DNA from: Pseudothauera rhizosphaerae
GTDB lineage: Bacteria > Pseudomonadota > Gammaproteobacteria > Burkholderiales > Rhodocyclaceae
Reading direction: 5' to 3'
Length of the DNA stretch: 64,000 nt
Assembly: GCF_004801305.1 (NCBI RefSeq)
Contig: NZ_SSOD01000018.1
Span: 38,295 to 102,294, forward strand
Below, in pieces: positions 10,476-19,989 of this stretch. A model generated the notes under the pieces. The model had not been told where the DNA came from, searched no databases, and worked only from the letters and a program-made list of their open reading frames with translations. Each line of letters starts with the position of its first letter. Position 1 is the first letter of the stretch. The position numbers and the translations under genes are program-made.

Positions 10476-11906
10476 TTGAAGCATTCCTGGGCTCCCACCC
10501 GCGAGTCGCTGGTGGAGCGATTCGGTGATCGATACGCTTGGCTGGCGTTGCTCGTCGTTGCGTTCGGCACCGTCGCGGCGGTGCTGTCCACGACCAGTTT
10601 CAACGTGGCGATTCCCGCCCTGGTGGCCCATTTCGGTCTGGGGCAGGAGCGCATCCAGTGGTCCATCACCGGCTTCATGGGCGCGATGACGGTGGCGATG
10701 CTCCCCACACCCTGGCTGCTGGAACGCTTCGGTTTCCGGCGCTGTTTCCTGGCGGCCATCGCGGTGCTGGCCGCCGCCAGCGTGGCCGGCAGCCTGTCGC
10801 CGAGCATCGGCTTCATGGTGACGATGCGCGTGGTCCAGGGCCTGGCGGCCGGTCTGCTGCAGCCCCTGGGCACGCTGGCCGTGCTGCGCCTGTTTCCGGC
10901 GCACCGGCAGGGCAAGGCGTCGGGCATCCTGGGCTTCGGCATCATCCTCGCCCCGGCGGTGGCCCCGGCTCTGGGCGGGCTGCTGCTGGACCACTACGGC
11001 TGGCCGGCCATCTTCTGGATCAACCTGCCCTTCTGCCTGGTGGCCGGCGTGGCGGCGCTCTACCTGCTCCCGGTGGCGGGCGAACGCACGCCGCGGCCCT
11101 TCGACTGGCCTGGCGTGGGCATGCTGGCAGTGGCGACGGTGTGCACCATCGAAAGCGTGTCCAGCCTGCACCACAGCGGGCTGGGGAGTCCCTGGACCTG
11201 GCTGCCGGCGGCGGGCGCCGTGGCGGGGTTCGCCTGCTTCGTGCGGCACAGCATGCGCACGCCGGCACCGGTCGTACACCCGGAACTGTTCGCCGACCGG
11301 CCCTTCGCCATGGGCAGCATCGTATCCTTCGCCTACGGATTCGGGTTCTATGCCTCCACCTACCTGATCCCCGTGTTCATGCAGACCGCCCTCGGCTATT
11401 CGGCCACCCAGGCGGGCGCCATCCTGTTGCCCGCGGGTCTCGTGCTGGCGGTCTGCATGCCCCTGGCCGGCCACCTGGCCGACCGGCACCATCCCCAGCG
11501 GGTCACCCTGACCGGCCTGGCGGTGTTCGGCGTCTCTTTCGTCCTGCTGGCCATCTTCGGCGGGGGCATCGCCCACGGCGAACTGATCGCGGTCACCGTG
11601 CTGGGCCGGGTCGGGCTCGGCCTGATCCTGCCCTCCCTCAACCTGGCTGCCCTGCGCGGCCTGGCGCCCCACCAACTCGGCCAGTCCTCGGCGGTCATCA
11701 CCTATGCCCGGCAACTGGGCGGGGTGATGGGGGTGGCCGTGGCCGCGGTCTTCGTCGAATGGCAGGCGAGCGTGCTGGACCCCGGCACCGCCCTGGCGAC
11801 CGCCTTTGCCCGCAGCTTCCTGATGCTCGCCGCGGTGCTGGCCGCGGCATTCGTGGCGGGCTGCCTGATGCGGCATCCGTCCGCCAATAAGGACCGCGCC
11901 GGCTGA
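10476..11906 (+). CDS. DHA2-family major facilitator drug exporter
   Basis: This is a proton-coupled multidrug exporter of 476 residues with about 14 predicted membrane helices. DHA2 signatures include QWSITGFMGAMTVAMLPTPW, the motif-A-like LLERFGFRRCFL, and the motif-C segment GIILAPAVAPALGGLLLD. It stands alone without an EmrA-like partner. The frame opens with a TTG at 10476 and a GTG exists at 10512, so the exact start is uncertain. The divergent MarR gene points to induction by a toxic compound. Confidence 0.9.
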   Translation: MKHSWAPTRESLVERFGDRYAWLALLVVAFGTVAAVLSTTSFNVAIPALVAHFGLGQERIQWSITGFMGAMTVAMLPTPWLLERFGFRRCFLAAIAVLAAASVAGSLSPSIGFMVTMRVVQGLAAGLLQPLGTLAVLRLFPAHRQGKASGILGFGIILAPAVAPALGGLLLDHYGWPAIFWINLPFCLVAGVAALYLLPVAGERTPRPFDWPGVGMLAVATVCTIESVSSLHHSGLGSPWTWLPAAGAVAGFACFVRHSMRTPAPVVHPELFADRPFAMGSIVSFAYGFGFYASTYLIPVFMQTALGYSATQAGAILLPAGLVLAVCMPLAGHLADRHHPQRVTLTGLAVFGVSFVLLAIFGGGIAHGELIAVTVLGRVGLGLILPSLNLAALRGLAPHQLGQSSAVITYARQLGGVMGVAVAAVFVEWQASVLDPGTALATAFARSFLMLAAVLAAAFVAGCLMRHPSANKDRAG

Positions 11907-11961
11907 AAACGGCAGGCGTATGCTGGTTGGCAAATCCGGCGGAACACGGGGAGAACGAGCC

Positions 11962-13074
11962 ATGAGCACGACAACGACCACCCACAAGCTGCGCGGCGTC
12001 AATCTGGGCAGTTGGCTGCTGCTGGAAAAATGGATGGTGCCCAGCGTGTTCGAGGGGCTGCAGGCCACCGACGAAACCACCTGGTGCGCCGAGCTGGGCA
12101 GCGCCGCGGGCGAACGGCTGCGGCGGCACTGGAACAGCTTCATCACCCGCGAGGACTTCGCCTGGATCGCCGAGCGCGGCCTCAACGCGGTGCGCATCGC
12201 GGTGGGGCACTGGATCTTCGGCCCGGACTACCCCTACCACCCCAAGTACGGCGACAACCCCTACCCCTTCGTCACCGGCGGCATCGACGTGCTGGACCGG
12301 GCCATGGACTGGGCCGCCGAGTTCGGCCTGCGGGTGATGCTGGATCTCCACGCCGCGCCGGGCTGCCAGAACGGCTTCGACAACGGCGGCATCAAGGACG
12401 TGTGCGAATGGCACACCAAGGCCGAATACCTGGACCACTCCCTGGACGTGCTGGAACGCCTGGCCGAGCGCTACCGCGCCCACCGGGCGCTGTACGCCAT
12501 CGAGGTGTTGAACGAACCGCGCTGGGACGTGCCGACCGACTACCTGAAGGGCTACTACCGCGCCGCCTACGAGCGCATCCGCAAGCACTGCCCGCCCGAG
12601 CGGGTGGCGGTGGTGTTCCACGACGGCTTCCGCTCCTACCGGGAATTCCTCGGCTTCCTGCAGCCACCGGTGTGGCAGAACGTGATCTTCGACTACCACC
12701 GCTACCAGTGCTTCGACCGCCGCGACATCGACAGCGACATCTACCAGCACATCCATAAGGCCAGCGGCGAATGGCGCGACGAGGCCGATTCCATCAACGC
12801 CGCCCTGGGCCTGCCGGCCATCTGCGGCGAATGGAGCCTGGGGCTGGACCTGAAGGTCGTCTCCCTGTGGGCCGAAGGCCCTTACAACCACGCCCTGGAA
12901 CACATGGACGACTTCCAGCAGGACGTGGCCAGCCGCGGCTACGCGGCGGCGCAGATCCTCGCCTTCGAGAAGCTGCTGGGCTGGTTCTTCTGGAGCTACA
13001 AGACCGAGACCACGCCCGCCTGGTGCCTGCGCGCATCGGTCGAGCGGGGCTGGCTGCCCTCACGCTTCGGGTAG
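11962..13074 (+). CDS. GH5-family glycosidase (exo-1,3-beta-glucanase-like)
   Basis: This is a predicted beta-glucan hydrolase of 370 residues with no signal peptide. The N-terminus RGVNLGSWLLLEKWM is typical of GH5 exo-beta-1,3-glucanases. The acid/base Glu185 is in EVLNEP and the nucleophile Glu290 in ICGEWSLG, with VRIAVGHW and FDYHRYQCF as other active-site strands. The ATG at 11962 follows AACGAGCC; an upstream ATG at 11920 is possible but adds a non-homologous leader. It overlaps the 3' end of the convergent ABC gene by 15 bases. Confidence 0.88.
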   Translation: MSTTTTTHKLRGVNLGSWLLLEKWMVPSVFEGLQATDETTWCAELGSAAGERLRRHWNSFITREDFAWIAERGLNAVRIAVGHWIFGPDYPYHPKYGDNPYPFVTGGIDVLDRAMDWAAEFGLRVMLDLHAAPGCQNGFDNGGIKDVCEWHTKAEYLDHSLDVLERLAERYRAHRALYAIEVLNEPRWDVPTDYLKGYYRAAYERIRKHCPPERVAVVFHDGFRSYREFLGFLQPPVWQNVIFDYHRYQCFDRRDIDSDIYQHIHKASGEWRDEADSINAALGLPAICGEWSLGLDLKVVSLWAEGPYNHALEHMDDFQQDVASRGYAAAQILAFEKLLGWFFWSYKTETTPAWCLRASVERGWLPSRFG

Positions 13075-14832
13075 CAGGCTGGGACGCTCGGTGCGGAAGG
13101 ACTGGATGCGCGCCGGGCGCTGCCGCTTGAGCACCAGCTTGCGGTCGTAGAAGCGGAGCACGCCGTTGTGCAGGCTGATGTTGAGCAGCGTGGTGCTGGG
13201 CAGCTCGTGGTGCAGCATCTCCATGGTGTCCATCTCGTCCTGGCCGTCGAAGGCGCTGGTGGCCTCGTCGATGAACACCCAGCCCGGCTGCTGCAGCACG
13301 AGGCGCGCCACGCCCAGGTGCTGCTGCGCGCGCAGGGGCAGCGCGCGGCCCCAGTCGTCGCTGTCGTCCAGGCGCGGCGCCAGCCACACGATGCCGGCGC
13401 ATTCGAGCGCGCGCTGCAGCTCGGCGTCGCCGTACTGCCCGGCGTCGTGAGGATAACAGAGCGCCGCGCGCAGGGTGCCCTCGGGCAGGAAGGGATGCTG
13501 CGGCAGGAACATCACGTCGCGCCCTTCGGGCAGCTCGATCTCGCCCTTCCCCCACGGCCACAGCCCCGCCACCGCCTTGAACAGCGCCACGGTGACCGCC
13601 GGGTCGCCGGTGATCAGGATGCGTTCGCCGCGGCGCACGTGGATGTCGAAACCGTCGAGCAGGCGCTGCCCGGTGGGGGTGGTCAGGCACAGGCCACGGA
13701 TTTGGAGATCGGGGTGGCGCGCATGGCTGACCTGGATGTGCTCGGCGGCGGCGGCACCCTCTTGGTCGGGCCGTTCGAGCTGCAGCATGTCGTCGTACAG
13801 GGACACGATGCGGTCGATGGACGCGCGGCAGCGCGCCAGTTCGCCCAGGTTGTCCACCGGCCAGGACAGGGCCGAGGTCAGGCGCTGGAAGGCCTGGGCG
13901 GCCTGCATCAGCAGCCCCAGCGTCATCACGCCGGCGATGTACTGGGGCGCGGCGATCAGGATGGGGAACACCGGCAGCAGCGTGCCGTAGCCGGTGGAGA
14001 AGGAGACGATGCCCAGGTAGGCCACGGTCTGCCGGTTCCAGCCGCGGCCCACGTCGTCGAACAGGCGGCGCGCGCTGCGGCGCTCGAAGCCTTCGCCGTG
14101 CATCAGCGCGATGGACTCCGAATGGGCCCGCGCCCGCGCCAGGCCGAAACGCAGGTTGGCTTCCACGGTCTGCAGCCGGTTGGTGCTGCGGATCAGCGGA
14201 CGGCCCAGCAGCAGGCCGAGCCCGGTGCCGGCCCCGGCGTACACGAAAGCCATCAGCACCATGTAGCCGGGCACGACCACGTCCGTGCCCGGCAGCGCAG
14301 CGCTGCCCGAGACCGCCAGCAGGATGTCGATGAAGCTGCCTAGGATGAGCACCGAATACAGCAGCGAGTGCGCCAGGCCCACCGCCGCTTCGGTGGCGAT
14401 GCGGATGTCCTCGGCGATGCGGCCGTCCGGGTTGTCGTGCTCGCCGGCAGCGAACTGCAGGCGGTAGTGGCGGGCCTGGGACATCCACCGGTCGAGCACC
14501 AGCGTGGTCAGCCACTGCCGCCAGTCGAGCTGCACCCAGCGCTTGACGTGCAGGTGCAGCGCGGTGACGCCCATGGTGAGCACGAAGATCAGCACGAACA
14601 CCAGGGTCAGGTGCAGCAGTTCGCCCAGCGCACGGTCTTCCAGGGCGTCGAAGAGATCCCGGTGCCAGTAGCTCACCCAGATCGCCAGCCCCACCTGGGC
14701 GACGGTGAGCAGGATCAGCAGCAGCACCGCGCCGCGCACCGTCCACTTGCGGCTGCCGTTCCAGTAGTCGCGGAACAGCCCGGCGAACTGCCAGCCGGCG
14801 CCGAGGGTGCGCGAGGGGCGCTCCGGCTCCAT
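13060..14832 (-). CDS. SbmA/BacA-YddA type ABC half-transporter with eroded ATP site
   Basis: This 590-residue fusion has an N-terminal membrane domain of the SbmA/BacA/ABCD type (about residues 30-340, with WVSYWHRDLFDALEDR and EHDNPDGRIAEDIR) and a C-terminal ATP-binding domain (about 365-570). Walker B is intact (VFIDEATSAFD, 519-528). The Walker A position reads GDPAVTVALF (409-418), lacking the GKS/T phosphate-binding residues, and the LSGGEQ signature is LPLRAQQHL (498-506). It may not hydrolyse ATP normally. It starts 5 bases after the glk stop in the same direction. Substrate unknown. Confidence 0.88.
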   Translation of the reverse strand: MEPERPSRTLGAGWQFAGLFRDYWNGSRKWTVRGAVLLLILLTVAQVGLAIWVSYWHRDLFDALEDRALGELLHLTLVFVLIFVLTMGVTALHLHVKRWVQLDWRQWLTTLVLDRWMSQARHYRLQFAAGEHDNPDGRIAEDIRIATEAAVGLAHSLLYSVLILGSFIDILLAVSGSAALPGTDVVVPGYMVLMAFVYAGAGTGLGLLLGRPLIRSTNRLQTVEANLRFGLARARAHSESIALMHGEGFERRSARRLFDDVGRGWNRQTVAYLGIVSFSTGYGTLLPVFPILIAAPQYIAGVMTLGLLMQAAQAFQRLTSALSWPVDNLGELARCRASIDRIVSLYDDMLQLERPDQEGAAAAEHIQVSHARHPDLQIRGLCLTTPTGQRLLDGFDIHVRRGERILITGDPAVTVALFKAVAGLWPWGKGEIELPEGRDVMFLPQHPFLPEGTLRAALCYPHDAGQYGDAELQRALECAGIVWLAPRLDDSDDWGRALPLRAQQHLGVARLVLQQPGWVFIDEATSAFDGQDEMDTMEMLHHELPSTTLLNISLHNGVLRFYDRKLVLKRQRPARIQSFRTERPSLLPEA

Positions 14833-14837
14833 CGTGC

Positions 14838-15797
14838 TCACTCCCCCGCCTGCGCCAGTTTCGCCGCCATGCGCGCGGCGCCGAACAGGCCGAGTTGCTC
14901 GTTGATCACCACGTGCAGGGGAATCCGTTCCAGCAGCTCGCGCATGGGCGCCTTGTCGTGGAAGGCCGCGCGCACCGCTGGCTGCTGCAGGAAAGGCAGG
15001 ATCCTGGGCGCGATGCCGCCGCTCAGGAATACGCCGCCGTGGGCCAGCGCGGTCAGCGCCAGATTGCCGGCCGCCGAGGTCAGCAGGCGGCCGAACAGGT
15101 CCACCGCCGCGGCCGCCTGGGCATCGCCGGCCCGCGCTGCGGCGGTGATCGCGGCGGCATCGAGGGATGGCGACGCCCCCGCCGGCAGCCCGGCGACGAA
15201 GCGGTACAGACGCTCCAGCCCGCGCCCGGAAAGCAGCAGCTCCAGGCTGACGCGGCCGTACTGGGGCTGCAGGTAGTCGAGCAGCAACCGTTGCTGCGCG
15301 TCGCGGGGGGCGAAGTCCGCGTGGCCGCCCTCGCTGGGCATCGCCACCGGATGCTCGGCGGAGCCGGCCAGCAGCGCCATGCCGAGGCCGGTGCCGGCAC
15401 CGATCAGCGCACACACGCCATCGGCCTGGGGTACGCCGGGCTGCAGCGTGCGCAGGTCGTCCTTGCCCAGCAGCGGCAGGGCGAGGGCCTGGGCGGCGAA
15501 GTCGTTCATGAGATGCAGGCGGCGGAAGCCGAAACGCTCGGTGAGTGCTGCCGAGTCCAGAATCCACGGCAGATTGGTCATCTTCACCTGCGCGCCGCGC
15601 ACCGGCCCGGCGACGGCGAGACAGGCCGCGTGCGGCTGCTCGCCCGGTTGCAGGAAGCGCTGCAGCAAGGCCTCGATGCCGGAGAACTCGCGGCTGCGAA
15701 ACGTCTCGCGGCGCACTTCGCGCCAGCCCGCGCCCTCGCACGTGCCGAGCAGCAGCCGCGCCTGCGAGCCGCCGATGTCCGCTGCCAGAATGAGCAT
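14838..15797 (-). CDS. glk: Glucokinase
   Basis: This enzyme phosphorylates glucose to glucose 6-phosphate with ATP. The 319-residue protein has the hexokinase-type phosphate motif ADIGGSQARLLLGT, LMNDFAAQALA with the catalytic Asp, IGAGTGLGMALL, the glucose-binding EGGHADFAPRD, and a second sugar-binding motif VFLSGGIAPRIL. It is the first gene of a pair with the ABC half-transporter. A GH5 glucanase lies just beyond, so glucan or glucose use is a possible shared theme. Confidence 0.95.
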   Translation of the reverse strand: MLILAADIGGSQARLLLGTCEGAGWREVRRETFRSREFSGIEALLQRFLQPGEQPHAACLAVAGPVRGAQVKMTNLPWILDSAALTERFGFRRLHLMNDFAAQALALPLLGKDDLRTLQPGVPQADGVCALIGAGTGLGMALLAGSAEHPVAMPSEGGHADFAPRDAQQRLLLDYLQPQYGRVSLELLLSGRGLERLYRFVAGLPAGASPSLDAAAITAAARAGDAQAAAAVDLFGRLLTSAAGNLALTALAHGGVFLSGGIAPRILPFLQQPAVRAAFHDKAPMRELLERIPLHVVINEQLGLFGAARMAAKLAQAGE

Positions 15798-15978
15798 CTA
15801 GTCCTCTCGTCGTGGTGGCAACCAGCTTAGCGCAATCCGCCCGCCGCCGCCGTGACCGGATCGCGCGCCGGTGCGATTCGGACGGGCGGCGCGGCGACTT
15901 GCCGGGTGCCGGGCCGGCAACATAGCATGCGGGCAGGCGCGGCGCATCGCCCGCGCCCTGCCCTTAGAGGTGAGAGAA

Positions 15979-16515
15979 ATGGCCGTCAGAACGATCCTGC
16001 GCATGGGCGACCCGAGTCTGCTGCAGCCCGCCGCGCCGGTGCGCGAGTTCGGCACGCCGGCGCTCGCCGGACTCATCGCCGACATGTTCGACACCATGGC
16101 CGCGGCCGGTGGCGTGGGGCTGGCCGCGCCGCAGATCGGCGTCGGGCTGCAGGTGGTGATCTTCGGCTTCGAGCGCAGCGAGCGCTACCCGGACGCCCCG
16201 CCGGTGCCCCGCACCATCCTGCTCAACCCGGAAATCGTGCCGCTGGGCGACGATCTGGAGGACGGCTGGGAGGGCTGCCTCTCCGTGCCCGGCCTGCGCG
16301 GCGTGGTGCCCCGCCACCGGCACATCCGCTACTGCGGCTTCGACCCCGGGGGCCGGCCCCTGGAGCGGGAGGCGGAAGGCTTCCACGCCCGCGTGGTGCA
16401 GCACGAATGCGACCACCTGGCGGGCATCCTGTACCCCATGCGGGTGCGCGACTTCAGCCGCTTCGGTTTCACCGACGTGCTGTTCCCGGACCTGGACCCG
16501 GGCGCGGATGAATAG
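15979..16515 (+). CDS. def: Peptide deformylase
   Basis: This metalloenzyme removes the formyl group from the N-terminal Met of nascent proteins. All three motifs are present in the 178 residues: [10 protein letters not shown] (46-55), EGCLSVPG with Cys100, and QHECDHLAG with His142, Glu143 and His146. The ATG at 15979 follows GAGAGA and matches the family start; the upstream open frame is GC-rich and uninformative. It stands alone rather than next to fmt, so it may be a second deformylase. Confidence 0.95.
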   Translation: MAVRTILRMGDPSLLQPAAPVREFGTPALAGLIADMFDTMAAAGGVGLAAPQIGVGLQVVIFGFERSERYPDAPPVPRTILLNPEIVPLGDDLEDGWEGCLSVPGLRGVVPRHRHIRYCGFDPGGRPLEREAEGFHARVVQHECDHLAGILYPMRVRDFSRFGFTDVLFPDLDPGADE

Positions 16516-16783
16516 CCGCCACTGCAAGACAATCCGCCGCAGTACGACTAGACTGCTGCACACCAGCAGAGCAGACCGGGCCGCAGATGCCCGGCAATAC
16601 CGAGGAGACGACCCGGTGTCCCGCTATACCCGCCATTGCGACGGCGCCTTCGCCGTCGAAGGCAGCCCCCTGTGCATAGGCCAGCATCTGGCGCGCAGCG
16701 TGCGCGGCCGGCCCTGCGCGCCCCCGCAGTCCTGATCGATCCCTCGTCCAATTTCCATTGACCGATCGTTCAGGAGTCCTGCC

Positions 16784-17863
16784 ATGGCAGACAGCTTCGA
16801 GAACCCCATGGGGCTCATGGGGTTCGAATTCGTCGAATTCGCCTCCTCCATCCCCGATACCCTGGAACCGGTGTTCGAAGCCCTGGGCTTCAGCCGCGTG
16901 GCCGAGCACCGTTCCAAGGACGTGGCCCTGTACCGCCAGGGCGACATCAACTTCATCCTCAACAACGAGCCGAACAGCGCGGCCTGGTACTTCGCCGCCG
17001 AACACGGCCCCTCGGCCTGCGGCATGGCCTTCCGCGTGCGCGACGCCCACCACGCCTACCACCGCGCCCTGGAACTGGGCGCCCAGCCGGTGGACATGCC
17101 CACCGGTCCGATGGAACTCCGCCTGCCCGCCATCCGCGGCATCGGCGGGGCGCCGCTGTACCTGATCGACCGCTTCGGCGACGGCGCCTCCCTCTACGAC
17201 ATCGACTTCCACTTCCTCGACGGCGTGGACCGCCACCCGGAAGGCCACGGCCTCAAGCTCATCGACCACCTCACCCACAACGTCTACCGCGGCCGCATGG
17301 CGCACTGGGCGGCCTTCTACGAGCGCCTGTTCAACTTCCGCGAGCTGCGCTGGTTCGACATCAAGGGCGAATACACCGGGCTCACCTCCCGCGCGATGAC
17401 GGCGCCGGACGGCAGGATACGCATCCCGCTCAACGAGGAAGCCTCCCAGGGCACCGGGCAGATCGAGGAATTCCTGATGCAGTTCAACGGCGAGGGCATC
17501 CAGCACGTGGCCCTGCTCACCGACGACCTCGTCGCCACCGTGGACCGCCTGCGCGCGGCCGGCGTGCCGCTGATGACGGCCCCGCCCGGCACCTACTACG
17601 AGATGCTGGACGAGCGCCTGCCCGGCCACGGGGAGGACGCGGCGGCCCTGCAGTCGCGCGGCATCCTGCTCGACGGCAGCACCGGGAGCGGCGGCCGGCG
17701 CCTGCTGCTGCAGATCTTCTCCCAGTGCCTGCTCGGCCCGGTGTTCTTCGAGTTCATCCAGAGGAAGGGCGACGACGGCTTCGGCGAGGGCAACTTCAAG
17801 GCCCTGTTCGAATCCATGGAGCGCGACCAGTTGCGCCGGGGGATCATCAAGGCGGACGGCTGA
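16784..17863 (+). CDS. hppD: 4-Hydroxyphenylpyruvate dioxygenase
   Basis: This Fe(II) enzyme converts 4-hydroxyphenylpyruvate to homogentisate in tyrosine breakdown. It has 359 residues with two vicinal-oxygen-chelate halves. The metal ligands are visible: His in [12 protein letters not shown], His in [13 protein letters not shown] and Glu in [20 protein letters not shown]. The start has AGGAG at the normal spacing. No homogentisate pathway genes adjoin it. About 270 bases upstream contain no evident gene. Confidence 0.97.
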   Translation: MADSFENPMGLMGFEFVEFASSIPDTLEPVFEALGFSRVAEHRSKDVALYRQGDINFILNNEPNSAAWYFAAEHGPSACGMAFRVRDAHHAYHRALELGAQPVDMPTGPMELRLPAIRGIGGAPLYLIDRFGDGASLYDIDFHFLDGVDRHPEGHGLKLIDHLTHNVYRGRMAHWAAFYERLFNFRELRWFDIKGEYTGLTSRAMTAPDGRIRIPLNEEASQGTGQIEEFLMQFNGEGIQHVALLTDDLVATVDRLRAAGVPLMTAPPGTYYEMLDERLPGHGEDAAALQSRGILLDGSTGSGGRRLLLQIFSQCLLGPVFFEFIQRKGDDGFGEGNFKALFESMERDQLRRGIIKADG

Positions 17864-17876
17864 ACGGTCCCCGTCC

Positions 17877-17932
17877 TGTGGGAGCGGCCTTGGCCGCGAT
17901 GCGGTATTCATTTTTCCAAGGCCGCTCCCACA
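17877..17932. repeat. REP-like inverted repeat after hppD
   Basis: TGTGGGAGCGGCCTTGG (17877-17893) and its exact complement (17916-17932) form a 17-bp stem around an AT-rich loop. This is a pair of the REP type seen elsewhere in the window and may also terminate hppD. Confidence 0.85.
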
Positions 17933-18002
17933 ATTCATCGAAGAGACGTCATGGGGCCGGGCTATCATCCGGCATTTCGACCCAACCCGCCCGGACAGCC
18001 CG

Positions 18003-19217
18003 ATGCCTCCCGCCGCCCCCGCCGATGAGCACCACCGCAGCGCCTGGGCCGTCTTCCTGGTCTTCCTGCGCCTGGGCCTGACCTCCTTCGGCGGCCCGGT
18101 CGCCCACCTGGGGTATTTCCGCGAGGAATTCGTCGTGCGCCGGCGCTGGCTCGCGGAGCGCCCCTACGCCGACCTGGTGGCCCTGTGCCAGTTCCTGCCC
18201 GGCCCCACCAGCAGCCAGGTGGGGCTGGCGCTCGGCCTCGGGCGCGCAGGCTATGCCGGGGCCTTCGCGGCGTGGGCCGGCTTCACGCTGCCGTCGGCGG
18301 TCGCGCTGATCCTTTTCGCGGTCGGCCTCGCCGGGCTGGGGGACGCGCTCGCCCCGGGCGCGCTGCACGGCCTCAAGGTGGCGGCGGTCGCGGTGGTGGC
18401 GCAGGCGGTGCGGGGCATGGCGCGGGACCTGTGCCCGGACGCGCCGCGGGTAAGCATCATGGCGGCGGCCACGGCCGTGGTGCTGCTCGCCCCTTCCGCC
18501 TGGGTGCAGGTGGCGGTGATCCTGGCCGCCGCCGTGGCCGGGCTGGCGTTGTTCTCTCCGCCCGCGGTCGAGCCCCGCGACCCGCTGCCGGTGCGCATCG
18601 ACCGGCGCGCGGGGTTCGCCTGGCTGGCCCTGTTCCTCGCCCTGCTCGCCGGCCTGCCGCTCGCCGCGCAATTCGCCGCCAGCCCGGCGCTGGCCCAGGC
18701 CGACGCCTTCTACCGCGCCGGCTCGCTGGTGTTCGGCGGCGGCCACGTGGTGCTGCCGCTGCTGCAGGCCGAGGTGGTGCACACCGGCTGGGTGGACCGG
18801 GACATCTTCCTCGCCGGCTACGGCGCCGCCCAGGCCGTGCCCGGCCCGCTGTTCAGTCTCGCCGCCTTCCTCGGTGCCTCCACGGTCACCGGGCCGGCGG
18901 GCTGGACGGGCGGCCTGCTGGGCCTGGCGGCCATCTTCCTGCCCTCCTTCCTGCTGGTGTTCGGCGCGCTGCCGTTCTGGGCCCGCCTGCGCGGCGCGCG
19001 GCCCATGCGCGCGGCGCTCGGCGGAATCAACGCCGCGGTGGTAGGCCTGCTGCTCGCCGCCCTCTACGACCCGGTGTGGACCGGCGCCATACACCGCGCG
19101 CAGGACTTCGTGCTCGCGCTGGCGGCCTTTATCGCGCTGATGTTCTGGAAGCTGCCGCCCTGGCTGGTAGTGCTGGCCTGCGCGGGCGGCGGCTGGCTGT
19201 TCGCGCTCGCCGGCTGA
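18003..19217 (+). CDS. chrA: ChrA-family chromate/anion transporter
   Basis: This is a membrane exporter of chromate or a related anion. The 404-residue protein has two homologous halves, each with the CHR signatures: FLRLGLTSFGGPVAHLGYF and QFLPGPTSSQVGLALG in the first, AGSLVFGGGHVVLPLL and QAVPGPLFSLAAFLG in the second. About ten to twelve membrane segments are predicted. A YqaA-like membrane gene starts 13 bases later in the same direction. Confidence 0.93.
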   Translation: MPPAAPADEHHRSAWAVFLVFLRLGLTSFGGPVAHLGYFREEFVVRRRWLAERPYADLVALCQFLPGPTSSQVGLALGLGRAGYAGAFAAWAGFTLPSAVALILFAVGLAGLGDALAPGALHGLKVAAVAVVAQAVRGMARDLCPDAPRVSIMAAATAVVLLAPSAWVQVAVILAAAVAGLALFSPPAVEPRDPLPVRIDRRAGFAWLALFLALLAGLPLAAQFAASPALAQADAFYRAGSLVFGGGHVVLPLLQAEVVHTGWVDRDIFLAGYGAAQAVPGPLFSLAAFLGASTVTGPAGWTGGLLGLAAIFLPSFLLVFGALPFWARLRGARPMRAALGGINAAVVGLLLAALYDPVWTGAIHRAQDFVLALAAFIALMFWKLPPWLVVLACAGGGWLFALAG

Positions 19218-19230
19218 ACTTCTCCCGGCC

Positions 19231-19989
19231 GTGCTCGCTGCCTGTCTCACCCTCTTCCTCAGCGCCTTCGGCGCGGCCACGCTGCTGCCGCTGCAGTCGG
19301 AGGCCGTGCTGGCCGGCCTGCTCGCGCTGGGGGAATACCCGGCCGGACTGCTGCTGGCGGTGGCGACCGCCGGCAACGTGCTCGGCTCGGTGGTGAACTG
19401 GCTGCTCGGCCGCTACATCGAGCACTTCCGCCACCGGCGCTGGTTCCCTGCCGGCGCGGACACGCTCGCGCGCGCCCAGCACGCCTACCACCGCTACGGG
19501 CGCTGGTCGCTGCTGCTGAGCTGGATGCCGGTGATCGGCGATCCCCTGACCCTGGTGGCCGGCGTGATGCGCGAGCCCCTGGGGAGCTTCCTGCTCATCG
19601 TGCTGGTGGCCAAGGCCGGACGCTACCTGACGGTGGCCGCGCTCACCCTCGGCCTGCTCTGGGCACGGGCCGCCATGCCCGGAAGGACACGGCGGCGCCG
19701 CGCGTCAGGCGCCGCTCATGTACCCACCACGCCGCCGTCGATGCGGCGAATCGCCATGATGGTCGAGCGCGGCTTGGCGCTGCCGCCGCCGGGGAAATGG
19801 GAGGGCTTCAGGTCCTCGCCCGGATGCTGGACGCCAACGAAGAGGGTGCGGCGGTCCGGCGTGAAGGCCATGCCGGTGAGCTCGCAGGCCACCGGGCCGG
19901 TGGCAAAGCGGCGGATTTCGCCGCTTGCCGGGTCGGCACAGAGCATCTGGTTGTTGCCCATACCGGCGAAGTCGCCCGCGTTGGAATAG
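19231..19989 (+). CDS. YqaA/DedA-like membrane protein with antisense C-terminal extension
   Basis: The first 150 or so residues form a small SNARE-associated/YqaA-type membrane protein (FGAATLLPLQSEAVLAGLL, NVLGSVVNWLLGRYIEHF, SWMPVIGDPLTLVAGVMR). YqaA proteins normally end about here. This frame continues for about 90 Arg/Pro-rich residues that are antisense to the end of phoX (overlap 19716-19989). The family domain is credible; the tail may reflect a lost stop codon or frameshift. The start is GTG. It is likely co-transcribed with chrA. Confidence 0.75.
   Translation: MLAACLTLFLSAFGAATLLPLQSEAVLAGLLALGEYPAGLLLAVATAGNVLGSVVNWLLGRYIEHFRHRRWFPAGADTLARAQHAYHRYGRWSLLLSWMPVIGDPLTLVAGVMREPLGSFLLIVLVAKAGRYLTVAALTLGLLWARAAMPGRTRRRRASGAAHVPTTPPSMRRIAMMVERGLALPPPGKWEGFRSSPGCWTPTKRVRRSGVKAMPVSSQATGPVAKRRISPLAGSAQSIWLLPIPAKSPALE

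Noticed and set aside
16516..16783. A small plus-strand open frame between def and hppD.
   Set aside because: It has no ribosome binding site or recognisable content and overlaps the end of def.
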